Shown in pieces: positions 50,258-57,847 of a DNA stretch of 64,000 bases. The DNA is from a virus. Numbering within the stretch: the first letter of the stretch is position 1; every line of letters starts with the position of its first letter. The notes beneath the pieces are model-generated. The model had not been told where the DNA came from. It saw nothing but the letters and a program-made list of their open reading frames with translations, and searched no databases. Position numbers and translations under genes: made by a program. Where the stretch lies: positions 1 to 64,000 of IMG/VR virus record IMGVR_UViG_3300009527_000006. One strand, 5' to 3'.

Positions 50258-51446
50258 ATTCCTGCTTCACAGACGGGCTAACCAAAGTCGTTTCCGACAA
50301 TGGTGAACTCCCATCTCCACAGGCTTGAATTCCCGAAGAACTTTCGGTATAAATTTGTTTCAGATTCAAACTCGCATTTAAATCTCTATCTATTTTCATA
50401 TCACACATTTTACATTCAAATACTCGGTCTGTCAACTTCAAATCTGAATTTTTCCATCCGCAACATGAACATAATTTAGAACTGGCGTAGAAAGTATCTG
50501 CGAAGACAACTTTTCTATTATTCCATTTCGCTTTATATTCAATTTGGCGACGAAATTCATAAAGTCCTACGTCACTGATAGCCTGAGCCAAACAGTGATT
50601 TTTCAACATATTGCTTACTTTCAAATCTTCCAACACAATTACATTGTTTTTCTGTATTATGTTAGAAGTGATTCTATGTAAGCAATCTTTACGAATATTT
50701 GATATGTGATAATGTAATTTTGCTAACTTTTGTTTTGCTTTTCCATAATTTTTACTTCCTTTTTTCTTTCTTGATAATTGTTTTTGTTTGCGTTTTAGTC
50801 TCTTGAGATTTTTCTTTAATGCTTTTGGATTTTCATAAGTTGTCCCATCTGAGCAAGTAGCTAAAGTTTTAATACCTAAATCAATTCCTACTACCTCATT
50901 CTTGGCGTTAGAATGCTCTCTGTCAGGTGTCTCTACTTGAACTGATACAAACCACTTACCCGCACGTTTCGAGACTGTAGCAGACAGTATTTTACAATCT
51001 GTTGGGATGTAATCTTTCTCGGATAATTTGAGTTTGTCGATTCGTGGTAGCTTAATGTAATCAGATTCAACTGAAATCGCGCCGTCTAGTCTGAAGGATT
51101 GCTTTTCGTTTTTCTTAGATTTAAATTTTGGAAATCCTTTCTTACCTTTAACTTTCTTTTTACAACGAGTGAAGAAATTTTGAAATGCTTTATCACAATC
51201 TCTTAACGCATTTTGTGGAGAAGTCTTGCTTGAATTATACATCCAAGGAACATCTGTCTGTTTTAGCTTGTTTAATTCTCTATGAATCTCAATAGCATTT
51301 TGAATTTTCTCTTTCTTATCAAATTGTTCTTTCTTTTTAGCTAATGCCCAATTATATGCCCATCTAGCGCAACCAATATGCTGTAATAACAAGGTTTGTT
51401 GCTTGTTATTTACATCTAGCTGAACTTTATAGGCGCGGAGAATCAT
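50220..51446 (-). CDS. tnpB: TnpB RNA-guided nuclease-type transposon protein
   Basis: A 408-residue TnpB. The start at 51446 (MILRAYKVQLD) matches the usual family start; the codons upstream belong to the methyltransferase overlap. RuvC residues are intact: Asp189 (GIDLGIKTLAT), Glu273 (VLEDLKV) and Asp355 (DRDLNASLNL). A zinc ribbon (CSCCGWKN ... FECKMC) lies between the last two. TnpB proteins cut DNA with a guide RNA made from the 3' end of their gene, so such an RNA is expected across roughly 50,200-50,400. Its ATG overlaps the methyltransferase stop (ATGA). Confidence 0.9.
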   Translation of the reverse strand: MILRAYKVQLDVNNKQQTLLLQHIGCARWAYNWALAKKKEQFDKKEKIQNAIEIHRELNKLKQTDVPWMYNSSKTSPQNALRDCDKAFQNFFTRCKKKVKGKKGFPKFKSKKNEKQSFRLDGAISVESDYIKLPRIDKLKLSEKDYIPTDCKILSATVSKRAGKWFVSVQVETPDREHSNAKNEVVGIDLGIKTLATCSDGTTYENPKALKKNLKRLKRKQKQLSRKKKGSKNYGKAKQKLAKLHYHISNIRKDCLHRITSNIIQKNNVIVLEDLKVSNMLKNHCLAQAISDVGLYEFRRQIEYKAKWNNRKVVFADTFYASSKLCSCCGWKNSDLKLTDRVFECKMCDMKIDRDLNASLNLKQIYTESSSGIQACGDGSSPLSETTLVSPSVKQEFNKKSRVYILKV

Positions 51447-52308
51447 TTTAATCTTTCTAAACAAATATCATAATACTCTTTTTCTTTTTCGATGCCGATA
51501 AACTGACGATTGAGATTTTTGGCGGCAACCAGAGTTGTTCCCGAACCAGCAAAAGGATCGAACACCAAATCCTCTTTATTTGAGATAGACTTCACCAAGT
51601 CTTCCATCATATTCAACGGTTTTTCACATGGATGTTTGTCTTTTCTTTGCGAGACTATTTCATATTCAATTACATCTTCAAATGAAGATAGCGATAACGA
51701 ATCAAATTTTCGTTTGGATAATTTAATACCTAAATCTCCTCTAATTTGGGAAGAAATTTTGGAGATGGAAAGCATCTACCACATTCCCAATTTGATACTT
51801 GACCACCATTATTAACGTTTCCATAAGCACCCAATATTTCAGTAAGCTCTTTTACCGATACCCCCTTAGAAATGCGGGCATTCTTAATGTCATTTGGATA
51901 AGAATCTTGTGAAAAATAAATTATTCTTTCTGATGCTGGATATGGTCGTCTAAGGGAATTTTTATTACACTTATTTTTCCAACCCTCACTCCCCTTATTT
52001 GGAAAAGTTTTCTTCCACACAATTTCAGATTGGAAATTGAAATATTGATTTATCAGGACGGCTAAAAATGGAGCCAATGATGGCTTACAAAAAACGTAAC
52101 CACTACAAGTATTTTTCATCTTCGGTTTAAGAATTTTGAAAAAATAATCAAACCATTTTAAAAATTCAGTATCGTTATCATGTTCATTGTCCCAAGTGTG
52201 CTTTTTAACATTGTGATAAGGTGGATCGGTGACAAGGATATCCACGCTTCCATCTGGAATGTCCTTCATCAATTCTAAACAGTCGCCATGCCAAATTTCT
52301 TGTTTCAT
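51443..52308 (-). pseudogene. DNA methyltransferase (beta class), broken by a one-base frameshift
   Basis: The N-terminal frame (52308-51730) has GDCLELMKDIPDGSVDILV then TDPPYHN (residues 27-33), a target-recognition region and an HTH-like insert (KELTEILGAYGNVNN). The C-terminal frame (to 51443) has HPCEKP and FDPFAGSGTTLVAAKNL. Motif IV before motif I marks the beta class of N6-adenine or N4-cytosine enzymes. The frames join at LEEI/LGIKL, near 51,731-51,740, where one extra T in a T3 run restores a continuous protein. Either a real mutation or a homopolymer error. Confidence 0.8.
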
Positions 52309-53336
52309 TCCATCGCCTCCTTTTCTTTCTTTTTACGATTCTGTGAGCTAATCATACCCAATCCTTCTCTAATTAGATACAGGCGACCAGTCGAAGTTTT
52401 TAACTCTTTTGCTACGCCTCTCCAAGTTTGATGTTTATCAAACAAATCGTGCAGTTGTTTTACTGTAATATCTGAACGCTTTTTCCGTAAAATTTGCTGA
52501 GATAGACACTCTAAATATAATTCATACTTTCTATCCAAATACACTTTAGCGTTTGAGTATATTGGTCTTAATATGTTTTGAACTAACTCGACCCCCGCCG
52601 AAGATATGCAGCAAGTTTCTGAATCTCCCTCTCCATATTTTGATAGGATTTTTGCGCGACATTTGCTATACGAAAGAATATACTCTTGAAATTTCTCAAT
52701 AACAAGCCTATTTCCAACAAGATTAATTGTCCACACCCAAGATTTTTTATATTTGGGTTCAAGCGTTTTAGAAATGCAGCCATCACCGTCAAATATGCCT
52801 CGCCAAAAATGACAGTGTAAATCCTTTGGAATTAAATTTAACGGAGGAATAAAGCTAAAAGATTTTCTCGGTAAAATACCAAATTTAGCCAAATCATTGC
52901 ATATTTTTCTGTTACCAATTACAATTCGACACGACTCAAATATTTTACTATTATCACCCCCTTCAAAAGAGGGCGAACTTCTACATATTTTAATTGGATG
53001 CGCCGAACGGCAAAATTTCTTAAATTTTTCTAAGTGCAACAAATCTGACTTTTTTAAACCTATATTCAATCCTCCATAATCGGTTACGTTGCCGTCGGCG
53101 GCAATGAATCCAAGCCAATAAGCCTTATCTTCTGTGTCAATTTTTTCAAAAATAGAATCGTCAATAGTATATTTAGAGTTATTTTTAATTTTGATACCCC
53201 TTTTTTTGGCTTCTCTGGTGCAGCATTCGCTACTTAATCCGTAAACAGCCGCCGCCCTTTGTGCAGAATCCCCGTTTACATATAGATTAATCATTCCGTC
53301 CTTTTCTTCTTGTGTAATAGTGCGTCTCATATACAT
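52305..53336 (-). CDS. LAGLIDADG homing endonuclease
   Basis: A 343-residue protein with two LAGLIDADG helices: WLGFIAADG (residues 74-82) and FWRGIFDGDG (177-186), each ending in the catalytic Asp. The N-terminal 50 residues (RRTITQEEKDGMINLYVNG) and C-terminal 50 (VKQLHDLFDKHQTWRGVAKELK) look like HTH DNA-binding units. It would make a staggered cut at a long target. It overlaps the methyltransferase start by 4 nt and lies 16 nt after the recombinase stop. ATG at codon 3 is an alternative start. Confidence 0.88.
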   Translation of the reverse strand: MYMRRTITQEEKDGMINLYVNGDSAQRAAAVYGLSSECCTREAKKRGIKIKNNSKYTIDDSIFEKIDTEDKAYWLGFIAADGNVTDYGGLNIGLKKSDLLHLEKFKKFCRSAHPIKICRSSPSFEGGDNSKIFESCRIVIGNRKICNDLAKFGILPRKSFSFIPPLNLIPKDLHCHFWRGIFDGDGCISKTLEPKYKKSWVWTINLVGNRLVIEKFQEYILSYSKCRAKILSKYGEGDSETCCISSAGVELVQNILRPIYSNAKVYLDRKYELYLECLSQQILRKKRSDITVKQLHDLFDKHQTWRGVAKELKTSTGRLYLIREGLGMISSQNRKKKEKEAME

Positions 53337-53352
53337 ATATTTACACTAAAAA

Positions 53353-53913
53353 TCACTCTTTTTCACAAAAATCTGATAAAACTTCATCATCGGGATAGAT
53401 TTCTGTAGTCACCTCTTCCACCTTTTCAATTCTAACTCCATAGGAATTAAAATAAGACAAAAGATAATTAAAACAAAATCTTGATAATCTATCTTTATGC
53501 TCAATTAAGACTACATCAATTTCTTTCTTTTCTACTAACTCAAAAAGTTTCTGCAATTTCTTGCGATTGTCGTTCATTCCTGAACCAACTTCATCAAAAA
53601 CAGCAACAATAGAATAACCACGCTTCAATGCCTCTGTAGTCATTCTGCCGACTTGTCTTTCTAAATCACCTTTAGTCTTCTGTTCATGTGAACTAACGCG
53701 ACAATAGATAGCCACACGCTTACCATCTGTTACTTTAACAGGTTCTACATAGATTCCCGCCAATTTCTCAATATCGGCTCTGTAATAGCGTCTATGACCA
53801 CCTTTTGTATGGAATGGCGTTAATTTGCCTTCTCGCTCCCAATTTCTAAGAGTTTCGTCGGAAACGCCTAAAATGGACGCAGCATCACTAATTGATAGAA
53901 TCTTTTTATCCAT
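53353..53913 (-). CDS. tnpA: IS607-type serine recombinase (TnpA) with MerR HTH
   Basis: A 186-residue protein. Residues 5-50 form a MerR-like helix-turn-helix (SISDAASILGVSDETLRNWE, HRRYYRAD). The resolvase domain has AIYCRVSSHEQ with catalytic Ser74 (or 75), VFDEVGSGMNDNRKKLQKL and IEHKDRLSRF. It should cut and rejoin circular transposon DNA. The C terminus ends shortly after the RLSRF block and seems to lack the final helix of many relatives, next to the inserted endonuclease gene, so activity is not certain. Confidence 0.85.
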   Translation of the reverse strand: MDKKILSISDAASILGVSDETLRNWEREGKLTPFHTKGGHRRYYRADIEKLAGIYVEPVKVTDGKRVAIYCRVSSHEQKTKGDLERQVGRMTTEALKRGYSIVAVFDEVGSGMNDNRKKLQKLFELVEKKEIDVVLIEHKDRLSRFCFNYLLSYFNSYGVRIEKVEEVTTEIYPDDEVLSDFCEKE

Positions 53914-54082
53914 TTTTGTCTATCAATCCTTTCTGTTGAAACAACCTAAACCATTCGTCATAGATTCGTTGAAATTCCTCTACGGTTGGAACTTCATCTA
54001 ATTCAAACGGAATATCATGGATAACTCCATCATCGGTTTCAAATTCTGTTGCTGTAACTCTTGTAATCATTTTTGGCTTCAT
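53906..54082 (-). CDS. Small accessory protein upstream of tnpA
   Basis: A 58-residue acidic protein (PFELDEVPTVEEFQRIYDEW) whose stop overlaps the tnpA start by 8 nt, so it is translationally coupled. I have an impression of similar small genes beside IS607 recombinases elsewhere but cannot name a function. TTTTAGTGTAAATATAT lies immediately upstream, the same 17-mer as before the endonuclease gene. Confidence 0.65.
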   Translation of the reverse strand: MKPKMITRVTATEFETDDGVIHDIPFELDEVPTVEEFQRIYDEWFRLFQQKGLIDKNG

Positions 54083-54155
54083 ATATATTTACACTAAAAG
54101 TTTAGATTTTCTACGAAAAAAGTGAAAATATTTTAACTTTCTTTAGATATTTTAG

Positions 54156-54350
54156 ATTATCGGGCAACTGTTGTCAACCCTCGGAAAGTTGTGGTTACTA
54201 TTTGTTTCCTGTTTTGCGATATTATCCACTGCTCTGATCACCGAGTTTATAAAACAAGATGGGTATAAGTTGTTTAAGTCCAGCCTAAATAATGAACACA
54301 CAAAAGCATCGGAACCACCCCCATCACAAACAACAAAACACATAAAATAA
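54156..54350 (+). pseudogene. Orphan 3' fragment of a cassette 6 membrane protein
   Basis: An open plus-strand frame with no ATG, encoding 64 residues: a hydrophobic helix (LWLLFVSCFAILSTALITEF) followed by a basic then Pro-rich tail ending TTKHIK. It ends 59 nt before R'' of site 7, where plus-strand cassette genes normally end. It may be the 3' half of the gene interrupted at about 50,220. Two antisense frames overlap it and seem less likely. Confidence 0.4.
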
Positions 54351-54408
54351 TCAACCATCCTAATGCCATGAAGAGGCATTCTACAAAAGCCTTAAACTCA
54401 CCATCAAA

Positions 54409-54501
54409 CCCGAACAAAACGGATGCAGGCAACACCTCTGGGCTGTCTGTCGTATTATTCATAGTATTTTCGTTCGGTGTGCCTGATCCGAGACGTTCGC
54501 C
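54409..54501 (+). repeat. attC-like site 7
   Basis: R'' CCCGAAC (54409-54415), R' GTTCGCC (54495-54501). Inner stem CGGAT[G]CAGGCA[A]CAC pairs with GTGTGCCTGATCCG: compared with site 1, an A-to-G change on one arm is matched by T-to-C on the other, keeping the unpaired G and A. Confidence 0.85.
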
Positions 54502-54580
54502 TTCTGCTAATTTAGTTTGTTTTTTCATCAAAAGCTATTTATGAAATAATATTATTAATTCAACCAGCATAATAATAACC

Positions 54581-54658
54581 ATGTTTAACTACCTAAAGAC
54601 TAGCTTGTGTCAATTTTGTAAAGGAACCACTGACCCATCCACAAAGAAAGAGATTTAA
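54581..54658 (+). CDS. Possible 25-residue peptide in the decayed last cassette
   Basis: ATG at 54581, 79 nt after R' of site 7; peptide MFNYLKTSLCQFCKGTTDPS plus five residues contains one CxxC pair. It could be a truncated zinc-ribbon gene. Its length and the decayed surroundings make it doubtful. Confidence 0.25.
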   Translation: MFNYLKTSLCQFCKGTTDPSTKKEI

Positions 54659-54692
54659 ACTCTTCATTTGAGATAAAGTGTGTTATTTATAT

Positions 54693-54788
54693 TTTTGAGG
54701 CTCTATAAGTTTTATGTCACATTCATAGCTTAGAACTCACTATGTCTCAGCGTAAACTTACCATTCATGTCTGCGCTAGGCGTTTGCC
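54693..54788 (+). repeat. Decayed attC-like remnant (site 8)
   Basis: GCTCTATAAGTTTTATGTCA matches the centre of sites 1, 3 and 6; CTATGTCTCAGCGT resembles the right stem of sites 2 and 5; GCGCTAGGCGTTTGCC resembles the end of site 4. No R'' box or clean inner stem is left. It marks the right edge of the array. Confidence 0.55.
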
Positions 54789-54807
54789 TTAACTGCATAA
54801 TGTTCAA

Positions 54808-55089
54808 CTACAGTGGAACCAAATCTTCAAATTTTATTTTCTTACTTTTATGAAGAATTGGATATTTATTAGAAAGAATTTCTACTATCTCAAACCAAGA
54901 AAGATTTGTCATATCTATGAAAATATCACGTAAATTTTGGCTTTTTTCAAGAGTTAAATATAAATGAATACATGATACAGGTTTATCATATACAGTCGTC
55001 AAAAACCCTCCTAAACACCTAAATTGATGGTCTAGTTCTTCTCGGTCAATGAGTTCAAATGCAGTAGGCTGCTCAAGATTTTTAATCAT
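54808..55089 (-). CDS. Unknown phage protein
   Basis: A 93-residue mixed alpha/beta protein (HQFRCLGGFLTTVYDKPVSC). It is the first ordinary phage gene right of the cassette array and lies downstream of the helicase gene on the same strand. No family recognised. Confidence 0.6.
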   Translation of the reverse strand: MIKNLEQPTAFELIDREELDHQFRCLGGFLTTVYDKPVSCIHLYLTLEKSQNLRDIFIDMTNLSWFEIVEILSNKYPILHKSKKIKFEDLVPL

Positions 55090-55134
55090 ATTTTTACTTA
55101 AAAAAATAAAAATCTATTGCAATAATTTACTGTT

Positions 55135-56490
55135 TTAGGTTGTCATAAATTCTTCCATCGAGAATTTCTTTTTCAATATACTTGACCTAGAATCTTCATA
55201 TGATTGCTCAGTATCTTCTTCTTCAAAAAATCTCAGTGTGCTATAATCAATATTCAAGTATCCCCCGCCATTGAGAGCACCGTCTCTAGATTTCTTACCC
55301 TTAACTAATACTCTGTTAAGTTCACGGTCTTCATCTGTTTGTGACATGACTGTAAGATTATCAAAATCGCCTAGCATTGAATATGAACCAGCCATATTAT
55401 CCAAGTCAGCAGAATTATTTCGATGTCCGTCTCTATTGAGTTGTGCAGGAGTTAATAGAGGGCATTCAAAAATATAACTGAGCCCTCTTACTTCTTGAGT
55501 AATATACTGAAATTCGTCGTGCTTAGGAACATTGCTTTTTGTAGATTTACATAGAGTAATATAATCCAGTATTATCACCGATGGTTTGAAATTTTTCTTT
55601 CTTTCTAATTTTTTAATAAAGGATTTAATGTTAGTAGGAGTCACTGATTTAGCCGCGAACTCTTTGATTACTAATCTAGAAGTTTTATCAGAAATAAAAT
55701 CATCCACATACTCTCTATACTCTAATAGCCTGTCTCCTATTTCTCCTAGAGCAATACCCGTTAACATACCAGAAATTCTACGAGCATATCTTTTTTCACT
55801 CATTTCTAAAGTTATAATTACTACATCCTCATTCTGTCTGAGAATGTTAGTTCCAATGTTTCCCACCAAAAGTGATTTTCCGACATTAGTGGAGCCAGCT
55901 ACGCCATATATTGCTCGCCCTTCTTTAAACATTCCTCCACCAAATGCTTCATCCACTATCTTATATCCGGTGCTTAGAAAAACATCCTTTTCAGTTAAAA
56001 TAGATTCTACCCTACTTCTTTCGGCAAAATATTCCAACCCTAGATTATCTACTAATGAAATATTAGATATAGTTTCTTGTTCAGTTTGAAAATCATCTAA
56101 ATCTATTTCTTGTTTTTCTGTCTTATCATCAATAGCCTTTTCTAGAAGATTTTCTGTTTTTCTCTGCTTTATAAAATACTCTGCATTAGCAAGCAATTCG
56201 TCTTCATTACATTCATCCGCAATATTTTCATTTTTTATAAGATCAATCGCTTTTTTAAGATGTTCTTTATTTTTAGTAGTATTAAACCGGGTTTTTAATT
56301 CTGTAAAATTAGGAACTGCGGACCTTTCTACATAAAAATCTTTAATAGTCTGTGCTATTGCAGAGAAGTTTTCGTTTTTGAAAATATCTGCTCCAATATA
56401 TTCTATGCAAGAACCTAGTAATATTCCATCTTTTTTGAGAAGATTCTTCATAAGAATCTTCTCAAAAAAATCTAAATCAATTTTGCTCAT
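55135..56490 (-). CDS. 41: Replicative DNA helicase (T4 gp41 / DnaB type)
   Basis: A 451-residue helicase (T4 gp41: 475). The N-terminal 130 residues are the helical primase-contact domain. The RecA-like motor has Walker A GSTNVGKS (199-206), VVIITLEMSEKRYARRI, and Walker B-like SVIILDYITLC, then AQLNRDGHRN and SMLGDFDNLTVMSQ. It unwinds the fork as a hexamer with the gp61-type primase. It ends a minus-strand replication operon that begins with the UvsX gene or further upstream. Confidence 0.92.
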   Translation of the reverse strand: MSKIDLDFFEKILMKNLLKKDGILLGSCIEYIGADIFKNENFSAIAQTIKDFYVERSAVPNFTELKTRFNTTKNKEHLKKAIDLIKNENIADECNEDELLANAEYFIKQRKTENLLEKAIDDKTEKQEIDLDDFQTEQETISNISLVDNLGLEYFAERSRVESILTEKDVFLSTGYKIVDEAFGGGMFKEGRAIYGVAGSTNVGKSLLVGNIGTNILRQNEDVVIITLEMSEKRYARRISGMLTGIALGEIGDRLLEYREYVDDFISDKTSRLVIKEFAAKSVTPTNIKSFIKKLERKKNFKPSVIILDYITLCKSTKSNVPKHDEFQYITQEVRGLSYIFECPLLTPAQLNRDGHRNNSADLDNMAGSYSMLGDFDNLTVMSQTDEDRELNRVLVKGKKSRDGALNGGGYLNIDYSTLRFFEEEDTEQSYEDSRSSILKKKFSMEEFMTT

Positions 56491-56499
56491 ATGTATTTG

Positions 56500-56793
56500 C
56501 TAGACTATAGCATATGTAACCTCTAACAGTCTAGAAGAATCTTTAGATAGGTATTTCATTTCTACCCATTTTTCAAAATAATCTCCGGTAACTTGATCTT
56601 CCAGTTCGGTAGGCTGGTCAGTATAAAAATTACCGCTTTTATATAATTTATATAATTGTCCAGCAGTGACTACTAATTTTGCCCCATTAGCATCTACTGT
56701 TTCTATAGCAGGGGTAGATTCATCAATATGAAAATATTGAATCTTAGGTTTGTCTACAAACATCGAAGTCTTTTTTATTGTGACACGAATCAT
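56500..56793 (-). CDS. Unknown small protein between uvsX and helicase genes
   Basis: A 97-residue beta-rich protein (MIRVTIKKTSMFVDKPKIQY). It overlaps the UvsX stop by 4 nt and precedes the helicase by 9 nt, so it is co-translated with recombination and replication proteins. No family recognised. Confidence 0.65.
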   Translation of the reverse strand: MIRVTIKKTSMFVDKPKIQYFHIDESTPAIETVDANGAKLVVTAGQLYKLYKSGNFYTDQPTELEDQVTGDYFEKWVEMKYLSKDSSRLLEVTYAIV

Positions 56794-57809
56794 ACGTTAT
56801 CTGGATTTAATGCAAACATCTTATTGCACATAGTTTTGAAAGACGCATCTTCTACTAGTGATTGCATAAGATTATCAGTTTCTTCTAGCTCTTTGCGTCT
56901 AAAAACTTTGTCATTGCCAATGAGTTTATACCATCCTTGCTTTTCTGAATAGATATGTTTAGTTTCAAGTGCAAGGTCAAATATTCCAGAGTATTTAGAA
57001 ATTCCATCATCAAAACTAACGGTTACTGGAAAATCGGATTTTTCTCTGACATATCTAGAAAATTTTGATTTCAATACAAAATCAAATCCAGTCAATTCAG
57101 AATCAACCTTCTTTTGTCGTTTTCCAATATTCCACAACGTATGTCCAGCATATTCTGCCCCTCTTCCTCCAGAAGCCTTTTCTTCAGGAAACATGTCCAT
57201 TGTTTGGTAGCTATGATTAATTACTATACAAGTAATGCCCTTGAAATTTATCTGTCCATTAGCAATTCGGAATACAGATTTCAACGCCTTTGCTCTAGTG
57301 AAATCAGCTTTATCATTTTCGTTCTTTGCATCCTCTACTTCTTTCGCACTGGCTAACATACCAATACTATCGACGCAAATAAGAACCTTATCACCGACTT
57401 CTATATCAGTAACTAAATTAGCCAAATCACTCTTCCACTGTTCTACAGTAAAAATAGGTCTTCTGTCAAAATTTTCACCCGGACGAATATCTATTCCTAC
57501 TCCTTCAAAATATGAATTAGGTGAGCCGAACTCCGAATCATAAAAAATGATGAGATTATCTTGGTCCTTATACTTCCTTTGGAACGACTTCATTGCTTGA
57601 ATCATTAGATTAGTTTTGAAGTGCTTTGGTGGAGCAGCAATCATAACTATCCCAGCCGGAAGACCTTTATCGAAAGATCCTGATATTGCTAAATTAAGAA
57701 TAGGAACATCAAAAGGTATAAAATTTTCAGATTCCCAATAATTAGATTTCTCTAATATTTTTTTATCAATTACAGTATTGGCACGAAGTTTATCAAAAAG
57801 TTTTGACAT
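56790..57809 (-). CDS. uvsX: UvsX recombinase (RecA-like)
   Basis: A 339-residue UvsX. Residues 36-55 give the family start (PILNLAISGSFDKGLPAGIV); the P-loop is APPKHFKT (59-66), a UvsX-style variant of Walker A; Walker B is VLICVDSIGML; loop 2 is near ASGGRGAEYAGHTLWN. It pairs homologous DNA for recombination-dependent replication and repair. A sigma70-like promoter lies just upstream. Confidence 0.92.
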   Translation of the reverse strand: MSKLFDKLRANTVIDKKILEKSNYWESENFIPFDVPILNLAISGSFDKGLPAGIVMIAAPPKHFKTNLMIQAMKSFQRKYKDQDNLIIFYDSEFGSPNSYFEGVGIDIRPGENFDRRPIFTVEQWKSDLANLVTDIEVGDKVLICVDSIGMLASAKEVEDAKNENDKADFTRAKALKSVFRIANGQINFKGITCIVINHSYQTMDMFPEEKASGGRGAEYAGHTLWNIGKRQKKVDSELTGFDFVLKSKFSRYVREKSDFPVTVSFDDGISKYSGIFDLALETKHIYSEKQGWYKLIGNDKVFRRKELEETDNLMQSLVEDASFKTMCNKMFALNPDNV

Positions 57810-57815
57810 ATATTA

Positions 57816-57844
57816 ACTATAGCACATCAAATTGACAGTTTCAA
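57816..57844 (-). promoter_or_regulatory. Sigma70-like promoter of uvsX
   Basis: Minus strand: TTGAAA, 17-nt spacer, TATAGT with TG three bases upstream, 6 nt before the start codon. Confidence 0.7.
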
Positions 57845-57847
57845 GTT

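Larger units (their letters stand above)
50215..54090 (-). mobile_element. IS607-like element carrying endonuclease and methyltransferase cargo
   Basis: A minus-strand operon: small accessory gene, MerR/serine recombinase (TnpA-like), LAGLIDADG endonuclease, DNA methyltransferase (frameshifted), TnpB. Genes are joined by 4-8 nt overlaps or short gaps. In ordinary IS607 elements tnpA and tnpB are adjacent; here two genes lie between them. The ends are approximate: the left is set by the break in the cassette gene, the right by the first accessory codon. No inverted repeats or target duplication were seen, as expected for this family. Confidence 0.65.
46999..54788 (+). mobile_element. Integron-type gene cassette array without integrase
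   Basis: Seven attC-like sites and one decayed site delimit six complete cassettes (about 0.7, 0.6, 0.6, 0.5, 0.5 and 4.4 kb) plus a short seventh. All sites share the same orientation (R' GTT box on the right). In each complete cassette the three bases after GTTCG-type R' start are complementary to those of the R'' box at its end, 6 of 6, while the two boxes within a site usually disagree; this is expected if cassettes recombine at the G/TT step. No tyrosine integrase or attI is visible in the window, so the array resembles a cluster of attC sites lacking integrase, here inside a phage genome. Confidence 0.85.

Noticed and set aside
51443-52308. Programmed ribosomal frameshift in the methyltransferase
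   Set aside because: No slippery heptamer or downstream pseudoknot seen at the junction; a one-base loss in a T-run is simpler.
54152-54379. Minus-strand 75-residue frame before site 7
   Set aside because: Start position fits the array pattern, but there is no late promoter and it is almost wholly antisense to another frame; left undecided and not annotated.
46999-54501. Repeated elements as a CRISPR array
   Set aside because: Units are about 90-120 bp, spaced by 350-4,300 bp of genes, and internally palindromic with covarying stems; no short spacers or cas genes.
54274-54531. Minus-strand 85-residue frame with a hydrophobic end
   Set aside because: Its first half is translated attC site 7 and it lies antisense to a more gene-like plus-strand fragment; hydrophobic run alone is weak evidence.
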